Below are positions 37,048 to 47,500 of a stretch of 64,000 nt of DNA, in pieces. Source of the stretch: Psychrobacter sp. LV10R520-6 (lineage in GTDB: Bacteria > Pseudomonadota > Gammaproteobacteria > Pseudomonadales > Moraxellaceae); NCBI RefSeq assembly GCF_900182925.1, contig NZ_LT900024.1, positions 3,154,994-3,218,993 on the forward strand, written 5' to 3'. Each line of letters starts with the position of its first letter. Position 1 is the stretch's first letter. The position numbers were made by a program, and so were the translations under genes. The notes below the pieces were generated by a model, which was given only the letters and a program-made list of their open reading frames with translations, did not search any database and was not told where the DNA came from.

Positions 37048-39183
37048 ATGTTTTCTAAAATTTTGATTGCCAACCGTGGCGAGATTGCTTGCCGAGTGGC
37101 AGCGACTGCAAAGCGTATGGGTGTTAGCACCGTCGCTGTCTATTCCGATGCTGACCGTCATGCCAAGCATGTGGCTGTCTGTGACGAAGCCGTTTATTTG
37201 GGTGGTTCTGCCCCAAAAGACAGTTACCTCAAAGGTGATGCTATTATTGCGATCGCTAAAGAAACTGGCGCGCAAGCCATTCATCCTGGTTATGGATTCC
37301 TGAGTGAAAATGCTGAATTTGCTCAGGCTTGTCAGGATGCTGGCTTAGTATTTATCGGTCCATCGGCTGCTGCTATCCGTGCCATGGGCGGTAAGTCTGA
37401 ATCTAAACGCTTGATGGAAACCGCTGGCGTACCACTAATTCCTGGCTATCATGGCGACAATCAAGATGGCGCATTCTTACGGGCGCAAGCTGATGAGATC
37501 GGCTATCCAGTACTGATTAAAGCCAGTGCTGGTGGCGGTGGTAAAGGCATGCGTATCGTCGAGCAAAGCGCTGACTTTATCGGCTTATTAGAGTCTTGCC
37601 GCCGTGAAGCGACTACCAGCTTCGGTAATGATCAAGTATTGGTTGAAAAATACGCCCTAAAACCGCGTCATATCGAAATCCAAGTATTTGGCGATAGCCA
37701 CGGCAACTATGTGCATTTATTTGAGCGAGATTGCTCGGTACAGCGTCGCCATCAAAAAGTTCTTGAAGAAGCGCCAGCACCCGGCGTTGATATCAGCATG
37801 CGAGAGGAAATGGGCGCAGCAGCTATCGAGGCGGCGCGGGCAGTAAATTATGTCGGCGCAGGAACGGTTGAATTTATCGTTGAACAGCGTGAGACCTCCA
37901 TGAATTTTTACTTCATGGAGATGAATACGCGTTTGCAAGTTGAGCATCCGGTTACTGAAGCAATTACTGGTTTAGATTTGGTTGAATGGCAGCTATTGGT
38001 TGCTGCCGGCAAGCCGCTACCTAAAACCCAAGATCAGCTGGTTATCAATGGTCATGCTATTGAGGCGCGTATCTGCGCTGAAAACCCTGACAATGATTTT
38101 CTACCAGCGACGGGGACGTTATTTACTTATCAAAAGCCCGAGCACAGTACCTTTAACATTACTGACGTGCGCCTTGATGACGGTGTCCGCGAAGGCGATG
38201 TTATTAGCCCTTTTTATGATTCGATGATTGCCAAATTAATCGTCCATGCGCCAACCCGCGAGCAAGCGTTAGCCAAGCTTGATCGCGCACTGGCACAAAC
38301 GCGTATCGTTGGCCTACCGAACAATGTGGCATTCTTACGTTATATTATTAATACCGATTCATTCAGTCATGCCAATCTAGATACCGCATTAATTGAGCGT
38401 GAGCGGGCCGACCTTTTTGACCAACAGCCTCTTGAGCTATCAACGCTCATTGGCACTGCTATTGTTCAGCAGCTGGCCACTGAGTCGGTCGATACGGGTA
38501 GCAATGCTTTTGACCCTTTTGCTCAGACCTCAGGGTTTCGCGCTTATACTGATTATACGCGGCAGTTTAGTTTGATTTATGATGAGCAGCCTTATTTAGC
38601 GCATATTAGTGATTGGCACAATGGTGCTACATGCTCAGATAGTGGTTTCAATAAGTCTAGCGATAAAGCCAGCCGCTTTAATATGGTCATTGAGCATGAT
38701 ACGACCAATAATGATGGCAAAGACACAGACCAGCAAGCTGGCGGCCAAACTACTAAGCAAGCCGATCCTCTATACAAGGGTAGTGTCAGCTACACAAGTA
38801 GCGATGCGCACAACCATGTTTTATGGTTAGACGGTACACGTATTAGCGCTCAGAGCTGGCTACATAACGAGACTGTGTATGTCTTTACTGATGCTGGGCG
38901 TGATCAGATAACGTTGATCGATATTATGGCGCACGTCGGCGAAGAGAACGCTGCCGTTGGTAGTTTAAAATCGCCTATGCCAGGGCAAGTGATTGCCTTT
39001 AAGGTAGCGGTAGGCGATACGGTCAAGCAAGGCGAGCCGCTAGCTGTTATTGAAGCGATGAAAATTGAGCATACTATTACCGCACCCACTGATGGCGTAG
39101 TCGCAGAGCTGCTATTTAAAGCTGGCGATTTGGTGGCGGATGGTGATGAGCTATTGCGGATTGATGCTACTGAAGAAGGATAA
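37048..39183 (+). CDS. liuD: Methylcrotonyl-CoA carboxylase, biotin-carboxylase (alpha) subunit
   Basis: This 711-residue protein has a biotin carboxylase half (FSKILIANRGEIACRV, IHPGYGFLSENAEFAQ, ATP-grasp KASAGGGGKGMRIV, RDCSVQRRHQKVLEEAP, EMNTRLQVEHPVTE) and a C-terminal biotinyl domain with EAMKIEH, Lys672 being the biotin site. The linking region (about 475-610) is variable and contains a polar Asn/Asp/Gln stretch. It carboxylates biotin with ATP and bicarbonate for LiuB. BirA, which would attach the biotin, is encoded about 3 kb downstream. Confidence 0.95.
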   Translation: MFSKILIANRGEIACRVAATAKRMGVSTVAVYSDADRHAKHVAVCDEAVYLGGSAPKDSYLKGDAIIAIAKETGAQAIHPGYGFLSENAEFAQACQDAGLVFIGPSAAAIRAMGGKSESKRLMETAGVPLIPGYHGDNQDGAFLRAQADEIGYPVLIKASAGGGGKGMRIVEQSADFIGLLESCRREATTSFGNDQVLVEKYALKPRHIEIQVFGDSHGNYVHLFERDCSVQRRHQKVLEEAPAPGVDISMREEMGAAAIEAARAVNYVGAGTVEFIVEQRETSMNFYFMEMNTRLQVEHPVTEAITGLDLVEWQLLVAAGKPLPKTQDQLVINGHAIEARICAENPDNDFLPATGTLFTYQKPEHSTFNITDVRLDDGVREGDVISPFYDSMIAKLIVHAPTREQALAKLDRALAQTRIVGLPNNVAFLRYIINTDSFSHANLDTALIERERADLFDQQPLELSTLIGTAIVQQLATESVDTGSNAFDPFAQTSGFRAYTDYTRQFSLIYDEQPYLAHISDWHNGATCSDSGFNKSSDKASRFNMVIEHDTTNNDGKDTDQQAGGQTTKQADPLYKGSVSYTSSDAHNHVLWLDGTRISAQSWLHNETVYVFTDAGRDQITLIDIMAHVGEENAAVGSLKSPMPGQVIAFKVAVGDTVKQGEPLAVIEAMKIEHTITAPTDGVVAELLFKAGDLVADGDELLRIDATEEG

Positions 39184-39332
39184 TGATAACGACAGTTAAA
39201 TAGCATTGCGGTTTTTGGAAATACCTGTTCCCGAAATTGGCTTTTTTAAAATTTTAGCACAGCAGTTTTTAGCCCGCTAACCAAACTAACAGTTAGATCA
39301 GTAAAAACAGACCAATAAAAAGGATGGCAATC

Positions 39333-40253
39333 ATGAAACACTCGTATCCAGATCAGGTATTGATCGTTGACGTTAGTCCGCGTGATGGTTTGCAAAATGA
39401 GTCTAAAACTGTACCGACTGCCATCAAGCAAGCCCTGATTGAAGACCTGATGGCAGCAGGAATTAAAAAGCTCGAAGCGACTAGTTTCGTCTCGCCTAAA
39501 TGGGTACCGCAAATGGGTGATAATAGCCAGCTGTTGGACGCGCTTAAGCCAACACGAAATGATGATGTTTGTTATTCGGTATTGGTACCCAATATGCGCG
39601 GCTTTGAAAATGCGATTGTACATCGTCCTGATGAAATCGTGATATTTGGCTCAGCAAGTGAAACCTTTAGCCAAAAAAATATCAACTGTAGCATCGATGA
39701 GAGTATCGAGCGCTTTGCTCCAGTTGCTGCTGCTGCTAAAGCCCAAGGTATCAAAGTTCGCGGTGTCATTTCATGTACGGTCGGCTGTCCTTATGAAGGC
39801 GAAATTGATCCCAGTCAAGTGGCTTATGTGACCGAACGTTTGGTCGAGATTGGGGCAGAACAGATTGGCATTGCCGATACTATTGGTGTTGGTACACCGA
39901 TTAAAGTTCAGCGTGCCATACAAGCAGCGCTTGAGCATGTTGATATATCAGCGATATCGGGTCACTTTCACGACACTTATGGTCAAGCCTTAAGCAATAC
40001 TTTAGCAGCACTACAATTAGGGGTACGTGAATTTGATACCTCGGTTGCCGGACTTGGTGGCTGTCCCTATGCTAAAGGCGCCACTGGTAATGTGGCGACT
40101 GAAGATGTGGTTTATATGCTGCACGGTATGGGTATCCGTACCGGTATTGATCTAGATAAGTTGGTCAGTGCGGGCGAGCGTATCAGTGCGTTTTTAGAGC
40201 GTCCTAATGGCTCAAATGTCACGCGTGCATTAATCAGTCAACGTCAGTCTTAG
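39333..40253 (+). CDS. liuE: Hydroxymethylglutaryl-CoA lyase
   Basis: This 306-residue enzyme cleaves HMG-CoA to acetoacetate and acetyl-CoA, ending leucine degradation. Marks are VDVSPRDGLQNESK (metal and catalytic residues), ATSFVSPKWVPQMGD, SGHFHDTYGQALSNT and the active-site loop GLGGCPYAKGATGNVATEDV. The start is placed at 39333 because AAAAAGGA ends 8 bases before it, whereas the ATG at 39324 overlaps that site. Length equals the family norm of about 300. Very secure. Confidence 0.95.
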   Translation: MKHSYPDQVLIVDVSPRDGLQNESKTVPTAIKQALIEDLMAAGIKKLEATSFVSPKWVPQMGDNSQLLDALKPTRNDDVCYSVLVPNMRGFENAIVHRPDEIVIFGSASETFSQKNINCSIDESIERFAPVAAAAKAQGIKVRGVISCTVGCPYEGEIDPSQVAYVTERLVEIGAEQIGIADTIGVGTPIKVQRAIQAALEHVDISAISGHFHDTYGQALSNTLAALQLGVREFDTSVAGLGGCPYAKGATGNVATEDVVYMLHGMGIRTGIDLDKLVSAGERISAFLERPNGSNVTRALISQRQS

Positions 40254-40335
40254 CTATAAATTAATAAAAGCACCCTGCGCGCTAATAACCTTTAAAAATA
40301 TTAATAGATTAGAACCTAAAATATAAGGAATAATT

Positions 40336-41523
40336 ATGAGTTTACCCGGATTAAACTTTCAGCTTGGCGAAGATATCGATGCGCTACGTGATATGGTGCA
40401 AAAATTTGCGGCGAATGAAATTGCCCCGCGTGCCGCTGAGATTGATTCTAGCGATGAATTCCCAATGGATTTATGGCAAAAAATGGGTGATTTAGGCCTT
40501 CATGGTATCACCGTTCCAGAAGCTTACGGCGGTGTCGATATGGGCTACGTCGCGCATATGGTCGTGATGGAAGAGATCAGCCGCGCGTCTGCGTCGGTTG
40601 CGCTCAGTTATGGTGCCCATTCAAACTTATGTATCAATCAGATTAAGCGTAACGGCAATGAAGAACAAAAGCAGAAATACCTGCCTAAGCTGCTCAGTGG
40701 TGAATTTATCGGTGCGCTTGCCATGAGTGAAACCGGTGCTGGTTCCGATGTTACCAGTATGAAACTTAAAGCCGAAGAAAAAGACGGTCATTATATTTTA
40801 AACGGCAGCAAAATGTGGATTACCAATGGCCCTGATGCTGATGTGATGGTGGTTTATGCCAAAACCAATCCTGAGCTTGGTGCGAAAGGTATGACCGCCT
40901 TTATCGTTGAAAAAGGTATGGCAGGCTTTGGTACCGCACAAAAGCTCGATAAATTAGGTATGCGTGGCAGCCATACTGGCGAGATGACCTTTAATAATGT
41001 TGAAGTGCCTAAAGAAAATATTTTAGGTGAATTGAATACTGGCGTTAAAGTATTGATGAGCGGCTTAGACTATGAGCGCGCGGTATTGGCTGCTGGTCCG
41101 ATTGGTATCATGCAATCAGTTATGGATAATGTAGTGCCTTATATCCATGACCGTCAGCAGTTCGGCCAAGCCATCGGTGAGTTTCAGTTGATTCAAGGTA
41201 AAGTCGCAGATATGTACACCGTGCTACAAGCAGGGCGTAGCTTTTTATATACGGTCGGTAAAAACCTCGACATGTTGGACCAACGCGGTGCTGGACACAG
41301 TCGCCAAGTTCGTAAAGATTGCGCCAGTGTCATTTTATGGTGTGCAGAAAAAGCCACGTGGATGGCAGGCGAAGGCATTCAAATATTTGGCGGTAATGGC
41401 TATACCAATGAATATCCGCTTGGTCGTTTATGGCGCGATGCCAAGCTGTATGAGATTGGCGCGGGCACCAGTGAAATCCGCCGTATGCTAATCGGTCGTG
41501 AATTGTTTAATGAAACCAAATAA
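40336..41523 (+). CDS. liuA: Isovaleryl-CoA dehydrogenase
   Basis: This 395-residue acyl-CoA dehydrogenase oxidises isovaleryl-CoA to 3-methylcrotonyl-CoA using FAD, feeding electrons to ETF. Family marks are [38 protein letters not shown] and [22 protein letters not shown]. The catalytic Glu in [17 protein letters not shown] sits in the position special to isovaleryl-CoA dehydrogenases rather than the C-terminal one used by short-chain enzymes. In Pseudomonas liuA is first in the cluster; here it is last. A terminator follows. Confidence 0.95.
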   Translation: MSLPGLNFQLGEDIDALRDMVQKFAANEIAPRAAEIDSSDEFPMDLWQKMGDLGLHGITVPEAYGGVDMGYVAHMVVMEEISRASASVALSYGAHSNLCINQIKRNGNEEQKQKYLPKLLSGEFIGALAMSETGAGSDVTSMKLKAEEKDGHYILNGSKMWITNGPDADVMVVYAKTNPELGAKGMTAFIVEKGMAGFGTAQKLDKLGMRGSHTGEMTFNNVEVPKENILGELNTGVKVLMSGLDYERAVLAAGPIGIMQSVMDNVVPYIHDRQQFGQAIGEFQLIQGKVADMYTVLQAGRSFLYTVGKNLDMLDQRGAGHSRQVRKDCASVILWCAEKATWMAGEGIQIFGGNGYTNEYPLGRLWRDAKLYEIGAGTSEIRRMLIGRELFNETK

Positions 41524-41544
41524 CCGCAGTATAATGTGATTTAA

Positions 41545-41580
41545 TCAGCCTGTAATAATAAGTTTATGACTACAGGCTGA
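41545..41580. repeat. 10-bp inverted repeat downstream of liuA
   Basis: TCAGCCTGTA pairs perfectly with TACAGGCTGA across 16 bases, without a T tail. It may stabilise the 3' end of the transcript. Confidence 0.55.
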
Positions 41581-41598
41581 TATGAAAAATTAGTCAAT

Positions 41599-41634
41599 AA
41601 AAAAGCAGTAGGTCTAAGACTTACTGCTTTTTTT
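41599..41634. terminator. Terminator between liuA and coaX
   Basis: AAAAGCAGTAGGTCT and AGACTTACTGCTTTT form a long stem with one G-T or mismatched position. A and T runs on the two sides let it serve both convergent genes. Confidence 0.75.
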
Positions 41635-41685
41635 GTTAATCACTTATTGGCTTTTTTTACTGGGTATCTATTTTATTTGGCATGT

Positions 41686-42414
41686 TTATTTGGCATGACT
41701 GTGATCAAAATATCGCGCTAAGCCATTTAATAGTAAGTCTTCACGCAGTCGCACCGGACGATTGACATGCTGGGCAATCATAGCCGCATCGCCACCAGTC
41801 ATGATTAGCTCAAAGTTTGGGTGACGGTTGGTAATCTCGTTCACCGCGCCAACTATAGATAACAAGATACCCCGATGTACCGCATCCTGTGTGGTGATGC
41901 CTTGGGTAATGCTATCAAAGGTGCCGTTAGAGATGGTAATTTGCTTAGTGCCTGAAAAAAGGGACTCACGCTGAAGATAGATATTAGGGAAGATATAGCC
42001 GCCTAAATGCTCCGCATGATCAATAAGATCAATAGTCACTGCCGTGCCGCAGCCAATCACACATTGGCGCTTTTTCTTATCTACGGCGCCCAGCATCTGT
42101 AGCCAGCGGTCGCATCCTAATTGGTCAGCGTTATAAGCGCTACCCATTAATGGATGAGCGGCATCAACATCGACAAACTCAAAGGGAATATCCAGCCGAC
42201 TTAAGGTTTCTGAGACCTTTACGTTTAATTCGTCACCCAGCACTGACGAGATACCGATAAAGTCAGGGGCATAGCGCTCAAAGCGATCCGTCAAACCCAT
42301 AAGCAATTCGGCAGGCGCTTGCAAATGTTGCTTGGCATCATGCGAGACAATCTGCCCAATATCATCGGTCAGCCAGTATTTAAGACGGGTGTTTCCCAAG
42401 TCAAGCCAGAGCAT
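41686..42414 (-). CDS. coaX: Type III pantothenate kinase
   Basis: This 242-residue cytoplasmic enzyme phosphorylates pantothenate, the first step of CoA synthesis. Type III marks are the phosphate-binding MLWLDLGNTRLKYW, the segment DRWLQMLGA, CVIGCGTAVTIDLID and GGYIFPN, with MTGGDAAMIAQHV near the end. It starts 36 bases after birA on the same strand; the birA-coaX pair is a common bacterial arrangement and in some species the two are fused. The final CoA enzyme known here, coaD, lies far downstream at 60 kb. Confidence 0.92.
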   Translation of the reverse strand: MLWLDLGNTRLKYWLTDDIGQIVSHDAKQHLQAPAELLMGLTDRFERYAPDFIGISSVLGDELNVKVSETLSRLDIPFEFVDVDAAHPLMGSAYNADQLGCDRWLQMLGAVDKKKRQCVIGCGTAVTIDLIDHAEHLGGYIFPNIYLQRESLFSGTKQITISNGTFDSITQGITTQDAVHRGILLSIVGAVNEITNRHPNFELIMTGGDAAMIAQHVNRPVRLREDLLLNGLARYFDHSHAK

Positions 42415-42450
42415 AAATATCCTTATATAAGTGCCCGTTGTATATGCCGT

Positions 42451-43443
42451 TTAAGTATCATTAATAACGTCAATACGACCAGTAAAAAGCGCGATAAGCT
42501 TACCGTTATCTTGCCTTAATTGCAAACAACCATACGTATCAATACCACAAGCATAACCAGTGGTAATATGCAGTTTATCATTATCATTATCATTATCGTT
42601 ATCGTTATGGTTTTGGGTCACACGCAGCCGTAATCCTACCAGCGCATCCATTGTGGCAAACTGGGTCATAAATTCGTCGGTATAACGAGTTTGTGCCGTC
42701 GTCTTTTCTTTAGCCAATTGCTCAAAGCTTGTCATTGCTGCGACCAAAGCCTGACTGATTTGCCCATACAGCGCTTGTAAGTCTGGCAAGGCAGTCCTGT
42801 TTTCTTGCTGAGACAGCTCAGTCGCGCGTGAGGCATCGACAGGGTGTAGTTTTTCATAAATGTCTTGTAAGCTAATTGCCTGATAGCTCATCCCTTCACT
42901 CGTTTGCGTGGTTAGCGCTGGTGTCGCTCGTATATTTAAGCCAACCCCCATCACCACGCCAATTAGTTTACCGGCACGCCATACCGGCTCAATCAAAATG
43001 CCAGCCAGTTTATTAAAGTCATTAATGTTTGAATGGCTATCCTCTGTTTCAGCATTATTTTTACATTGAGATGATGGAGAATAAAACCCCAAGTCATTGG
43101 CCCATTTTACCCCAATAGGTGCTAATCCTTGCGCACGCAGTTGCTCATTAAGCGTTTGTATGACGGGAATTTTTGCCAGCTCAACGCCGATGACTAAGGA
43201 CAGTAGACCGCTGATCGGCACTTGTACCGGATGATATAGTGACAGATAAACATTGCCGCGCGGTGACTGCCACGAGCGCTCACGTTGTCCACGACCTGCA
43301 GTTTGGGTTTCAGTAGTCAACAGGTGGGGCTCATCTACGCTAAGAGATTCGTTTTGTATGGCGTCAATCAGCTCGCTATTGGTTGATGGACTGCTGATAA
43401 CGTGGCGATGATTGAGGTTTGTTAAGAGGACTGATAGCGGCAT
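42451..43443 (-). CDS. birA: Biotin--protein ligase (monofunctional)
   Basis: This 330-residue protein makes biotinyl-AMP and attaches biotin to carboxylases such as LiuD. Catalytic marks are TAGRGQRERSWQSPRGNVYLS, IGVKWANDLGFYS, KLAGILIEPVWR and VVMGVGLNIR. No N-terminal DNA-binding domain is present: the catalytic domain begins within about 45 residues, so it should not act as the biotin operon repressor. A run of hexanucleotides near the C-terminal domain encodes a (Asn-Asp)n stretch between residues about 278 and 290. It is the first gene of a birA-coaX unit. Confidence 0.92.
   Translation of the reverse strand: MPLSVLLTNLNHRHVISSPSTNSELIDAIQNESLSVDEPHLLTTETQTAGRGQRERSWQSPRGNVYLSLYHPVQVPISGLLSLVIGVELAKIPVIQTLNEQLRAQGLAPIGVKWANDLGFYSPSSQCKNNAETEDSHSNINDFNKLAGILIEPVWRAGKLIGVVMGVGLNIRATPALTTQTSEGMSYQAISLQDIYEKLHPVDASRATELSQQENRTALPDLQALYGQISQALVAAMTSFEQLAKEKTTAQTRYTDEFMTQFATMDALVGLRLRVTQNHNDNDNDNDNDKLHITTGYACGIDTYGCLQLRQDNGKLIALFTGRIDVINDT
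42575..42610. repeat. Hexanucleotide microsatellite inside birA
   Basis: TTATCA occurs three times, then TTATCG twice and TTATGG once, head to tail. On the coding strand it yields an alternating Asn-Asp run, and changes in copy number keep the frame. Confidence 0.9.
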
Positions 43444-43653
43444 AAGTTTAGTCGATGTGGTTAATGTAGCGTGGGTAATCTTTGATATACTGAGGCGATT
43501 GTGGAAAACAAAAGAAAGTAGGCGTCACGGATGGAACAGTAAGAGCGTCATCTTATTATCATATAAAAATAAGCTCAATAAAAGTTAAGTAAGATAATTC
43601 AGTACAATAAAAGCAAGCATAATAAAAGATGAGTACATTAAAAGGTAAACTCG

Positions 43654-44460
43654 ATGATGTTATATGTATGGTTTGTGATTGCAGGAGCGTTCGCAGGAGT
43701 CAGCGCTGGCTTATTTGGTGTGGGCGGCGGGATGATTATTGTGCCGGCGTTAGTGTGGATTTTCACGGCCTATAATTTCCCGCCTGAAGTAGTCACTCAT
43801 TTAGCGATTGGTACGTCCCTTGCGACCATCGTTGTGACTTCAATCAGTTCAATGACGGCGCATAATAAGCGTGGCGGTGTGCGCTGGGAAGTTTGGCGCA
43901 GCATGGCAATTGGTTTGGTCATTGGTAGCTTGATTGGGGCGGGCATTGCTGACGCGATTAATGGTCAAGCACTGCAAGCCATTATCGGTGTAGGAGCCTT
44001 GTTGGTCGCCTTAAAAATGCTATTCTTCTCTACTAAAGAACAAGTGGGTAAGCCGTTACCGCCTACTGGCGTGCAGTTTGGCGCGGGTACCGGGATTGGT
44101 TTGGCCTCGTCTATTTTTGGTATCGGCGGCGGTAGTTTGACCGTCCCGTATTTGAATTGGGCAGGACTCCCGATGAAGCAATCGGTGGGCACATCTGCTG
44201 CGTGTGGACTCCCGATTGCTATTGCAGGGGCACTGGGCTTTGCCTGGTTTGGTCAAGGTGAGGTCAATCTACCGGATGGCACGATAGGCTTTGTACATAT
44301 CTCTGGATTTTTATGTATTTCAGTCATCAGTTTTATTATGGCAAAAGTCGGTGCCAAGCTTGCACATCAATTGCCAGCCCTAATGCTAAAACGCGCCTTC
44401 GGAGTATTGCTATTGTTCGCTGGTGGACAGTTGCTATTGAGTGGTATTGGGGTGTTGTAG
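43654..44460 (+). CDS. TSUP-family membrane permease (TauE/SafE)
   Basis: This 268-residue inner-membrane protein has about eight hydrophobic helices and the two-repeat TSUP pattern: GLFGVGGGMIIVPALVW in the first half and SIFGIGGGSLTVPYLNWAG in the second. Such proteins move sulfite, sulfonates, sulfoacetate or other organic anions; the substrate cannot be told here. It is divergent from birA and preceded by an AAAAGG ribosome site. No sulfur genes are adjacent. Family call secure, role open. Confidence 0.9.
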   Translation: MMLYVWFVIAGAFAGVSAGLFGVGGGMIIVPALVWIFTAYNFPPEVVTHLAIGTSLATIVVTSISSMTAHNKRGGVRWEVWRSMAIGLVIGSLIGAGIADAINGQALQAIIGVGALLVALKMLFFSTKEQVGKPLPPTGVQFGAGTGIGLASSIFGIGGGSLTVPYLNWAGLPMKQSVGTSAACGLPIAIAGALGFAWFGQGEVNLPDGTIGFVHISGFLCISVISFIMAKVGAKLAHQLPALMLKRAFGVLLLFAGGQLLLSGIGVL

Positions 44461-44569
44461 GGATACTTGCACTGATAATGGTAAGCGGCTTAAAAAATAT
44501 AAACCCCAAAAAAACCACACAATTTCAGGTAGAATAGCCGCCTGTTTTTGCTGATGTTACTGATCATTC

Positions 44570-47500
44570 ATGCGTTTAAAATCTCTAAAATTAGCAGGCT
44601 TTAAGTCCTTTGCTAACTCAACCACTTTTACCTTTCCCCGTGGCATTACTGCCATTGTCGGACCGAATGGCTGTGGCAAATCAAATGTGATTGATGCTAT
44701 CCGTTGGGTGCTAGGTGAAACTTCTGCCAAGCAGCTGCGTGGTGGGGCGATGAGCGATGTCATTTTTGCAGGCACGCAAGATAAAGCGGCAAAAAGTGTC
44801 GCTAGTGTCGAACTGACCTTTGAGCATACCCAAGATGAGCAAACCGGCATTCGGCATGAGTTTAATCTATATCAAGAGCTGTCTGTCCGCCGTCAGGTTA
44901 ATTTAGAGGGGCGTTCCGATTACTTTATCAATGGTACGCGTTGCCGACGTCGAGATGTGATTGATGTGTTTTTGGGTACAGGGCTGGGCGCACGCAGTTA
45001 TGCGGTCATCGAGCAGGGCATGATTGGCCGCATCGTTGATTCTAATCCATTGCAGCTACGTGAATTTATCGAAGAGGCGGCAGGGGTCTCGCGCTATCAA
45101 GCAAGACGTGCGGAAACGCAAAAGAAGCTTGAGAAAACCAAAGAAAATCTAGCGCGCCTGTATGATATGCAAAGCGAGCTGGAACGCCAACAAAAGACCC
45201 TATCAAAACAAGCGACCAGTGCCCAGCGCTATAATGAGCTGACCGAAACCCTTGCTGATATCAAGCAGCAATTGGCTATTCAGCAGTTATATCAAGCCAA
45301 ACACACACAGCAGCAGCATAAAGTCGAGCATGAGCGAAGCGCTACAGCAGTAACTACGCTACAAGCTGATTATGAAACCCTCAAAGCCAAGCAAGATAAG
45401 CTCACCGCACAAATTAACCAACAGCAGTGGCTCAAAGACGATACTCAAAGCGCGCACTATCAGCAGCAACTAAGCTACCAACAAGCTGAGCATCAACTAA
45501 ACGATGGGCAAACACAGCTAACCCAAATTAAGCAGCAATTGACCAATTTGAATGAGCAGCGAGAGCAAACGATAGCTGAGATTGATAAGCTGAAAATAGA
45601 ACAAGAAGAGCAACAGACGGCGCTAGAAAAACTGCGCCCACAACTTGCTGAGATAACTACTAAACGCGACGCGCATAAATGTAATGAGCAGCCGTTACAG
45701 CAAGCATGGCATGAGGCGCAAAATCAGCTGTCACGTCTGCAAGATAACGAGCGCAGGCTTGAGCAGCAACAAGCTATTAACACCCAAGCGCAAAAGCGCC
45801 ACCAGCTTAGTCGAGATAAATGGGCCCGCCGCCAGCACAGTTGGCAGACGTTGTGGGAGCAGTTGCAACAGTCTACGCGTGCCTCTGATGTGAGTAACAC
45901 ACAAGATTTAGACTCCCAAGCTATAAACTCTCAAACGTTGAACCTACAAATTTTAAATAGACCATCAAGCACGCAAATAGCTGAGCTTAATAGTCAGTTG
46001 CAGCAGCTTGTACGGCAACAAGACAGTGTAGAAGAACGCCTATCGGAGCTACAGCCGCAACAGCGTACGTTACAGCAGCGTTTGATTGAGCAGCAACGCG
46101 ATGTAGCTGAACATGAAAAACGCCATGCGCTACTGGCTGGTGAGTACGATACCTTGCACCAGATATTACATCCTAAGCCATCCAAAACATTAGAACATAC
46201 ATCAGAAAACACTACGCAGTCTACTTCTCAAAGCGATAATAATTCCACATTAAGCACCTATCAACAGTTGCCTATTACTACCTTACGTGAGCAGATTGAA
46301 CTGAGTGTACAAGGGCAGCAGTACGCACAATTACTCGATAGCCTGTTGGCGATTTGGCTCGATAGTCATGTGTTCTTACCAAGCCAACATAACGTTAATG
46401 ATAATGCTCAACAAGCAGCTAATCTGCCGTCACAATTTGAGCGCTATTTGCCGGAGTTGCTGGCTTATCAAAATGGTCAAAACCCGCAGGAAGGTTTGCT
46501 GACTGAAACTAGCCATAGTTTATGGTTGCCAGCTGCTCAAGCAGCCACTCAAAGTAGTAGCGAAAAAAATGCTTTTATTAATCACTTACCAAATGAGCTT
46601 AAAGAGAAAATTTTCCCTTTATCGCAGTTAATTGCTCGTCCAGCATTGGCGTTATGGCAGCAGTGTTATTTATATATGGCTCAAAATGATAACAAGACCA
46701 ACGTTGAGCAAACCGAAGAACTCGTAGAGATTCTCAAAGCATTACCGCCATCAGCATTGCTATTGACCACCGATGGTTGGTTAATCAGTAGCAAGGGCAC
46801 GATCAATCTCAGTAAATTTACTGGCGCAACGAAGGGACAGGACGATAACCAGAGCAATAGTCAATTTCTAACCCAGCGGCTTAGTCAGCGTACGCGTTTA
46901 GAAAAATTAGAAGTATTGCTTGATGAGGGTGAGGCGCAAATAACAACGCAACAGCAGAGCATCAATCAAAACCAGCGTGATTATGATGCGTTAGCCATAA
47001 GCCTTGAAGAAACTCGTGCCCAAGCTGAACAGCTAACAGGCGATCAATATAAACTTCAACAGCAATTGACCACCCAGCAAGCTGCCTATGAGCGCTTGCA
47101 AGCTGATGAGCAACGCTTAAATGCTGATAAAGCAGCACTTACTGAAGAACAGCAAGAGTTAGAACATGAGCAAAAAGCCTTGGATAGCGAGCAGCAGAAA
47201 ATTCAAGAGGATATTGAAGCGCTGACCCCAAAACTAACTGAAGCGCAGGCTAATCGTCAGCAGTTACAAGTCGCACGCAACGAACTCAGCCGCGCTCGTC
47301 AAGCAGATGATGAGGCATGGCAAGCCTTACAGCTTAGCATCCAGCAGAGTGAAATGCGTTTAGAGCACAGTACGAGTAGTCTCGCGCGTGCGACCGAACA
47401 ACATGATAGATCGATGCAAAATGAACAGGCCTTGATAACACGACTCGAGAACTATCAGCAGCAACTGCCAGGCTTGCAAGCCGTATTACAAACGGCGCAA

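Noticed and set aside
42575..42610. Hexanucleotide run considered as a phase-variation switch
   Set aside because: The unit is six bases, so slippage cannot shift the frame; only length variation is possible.
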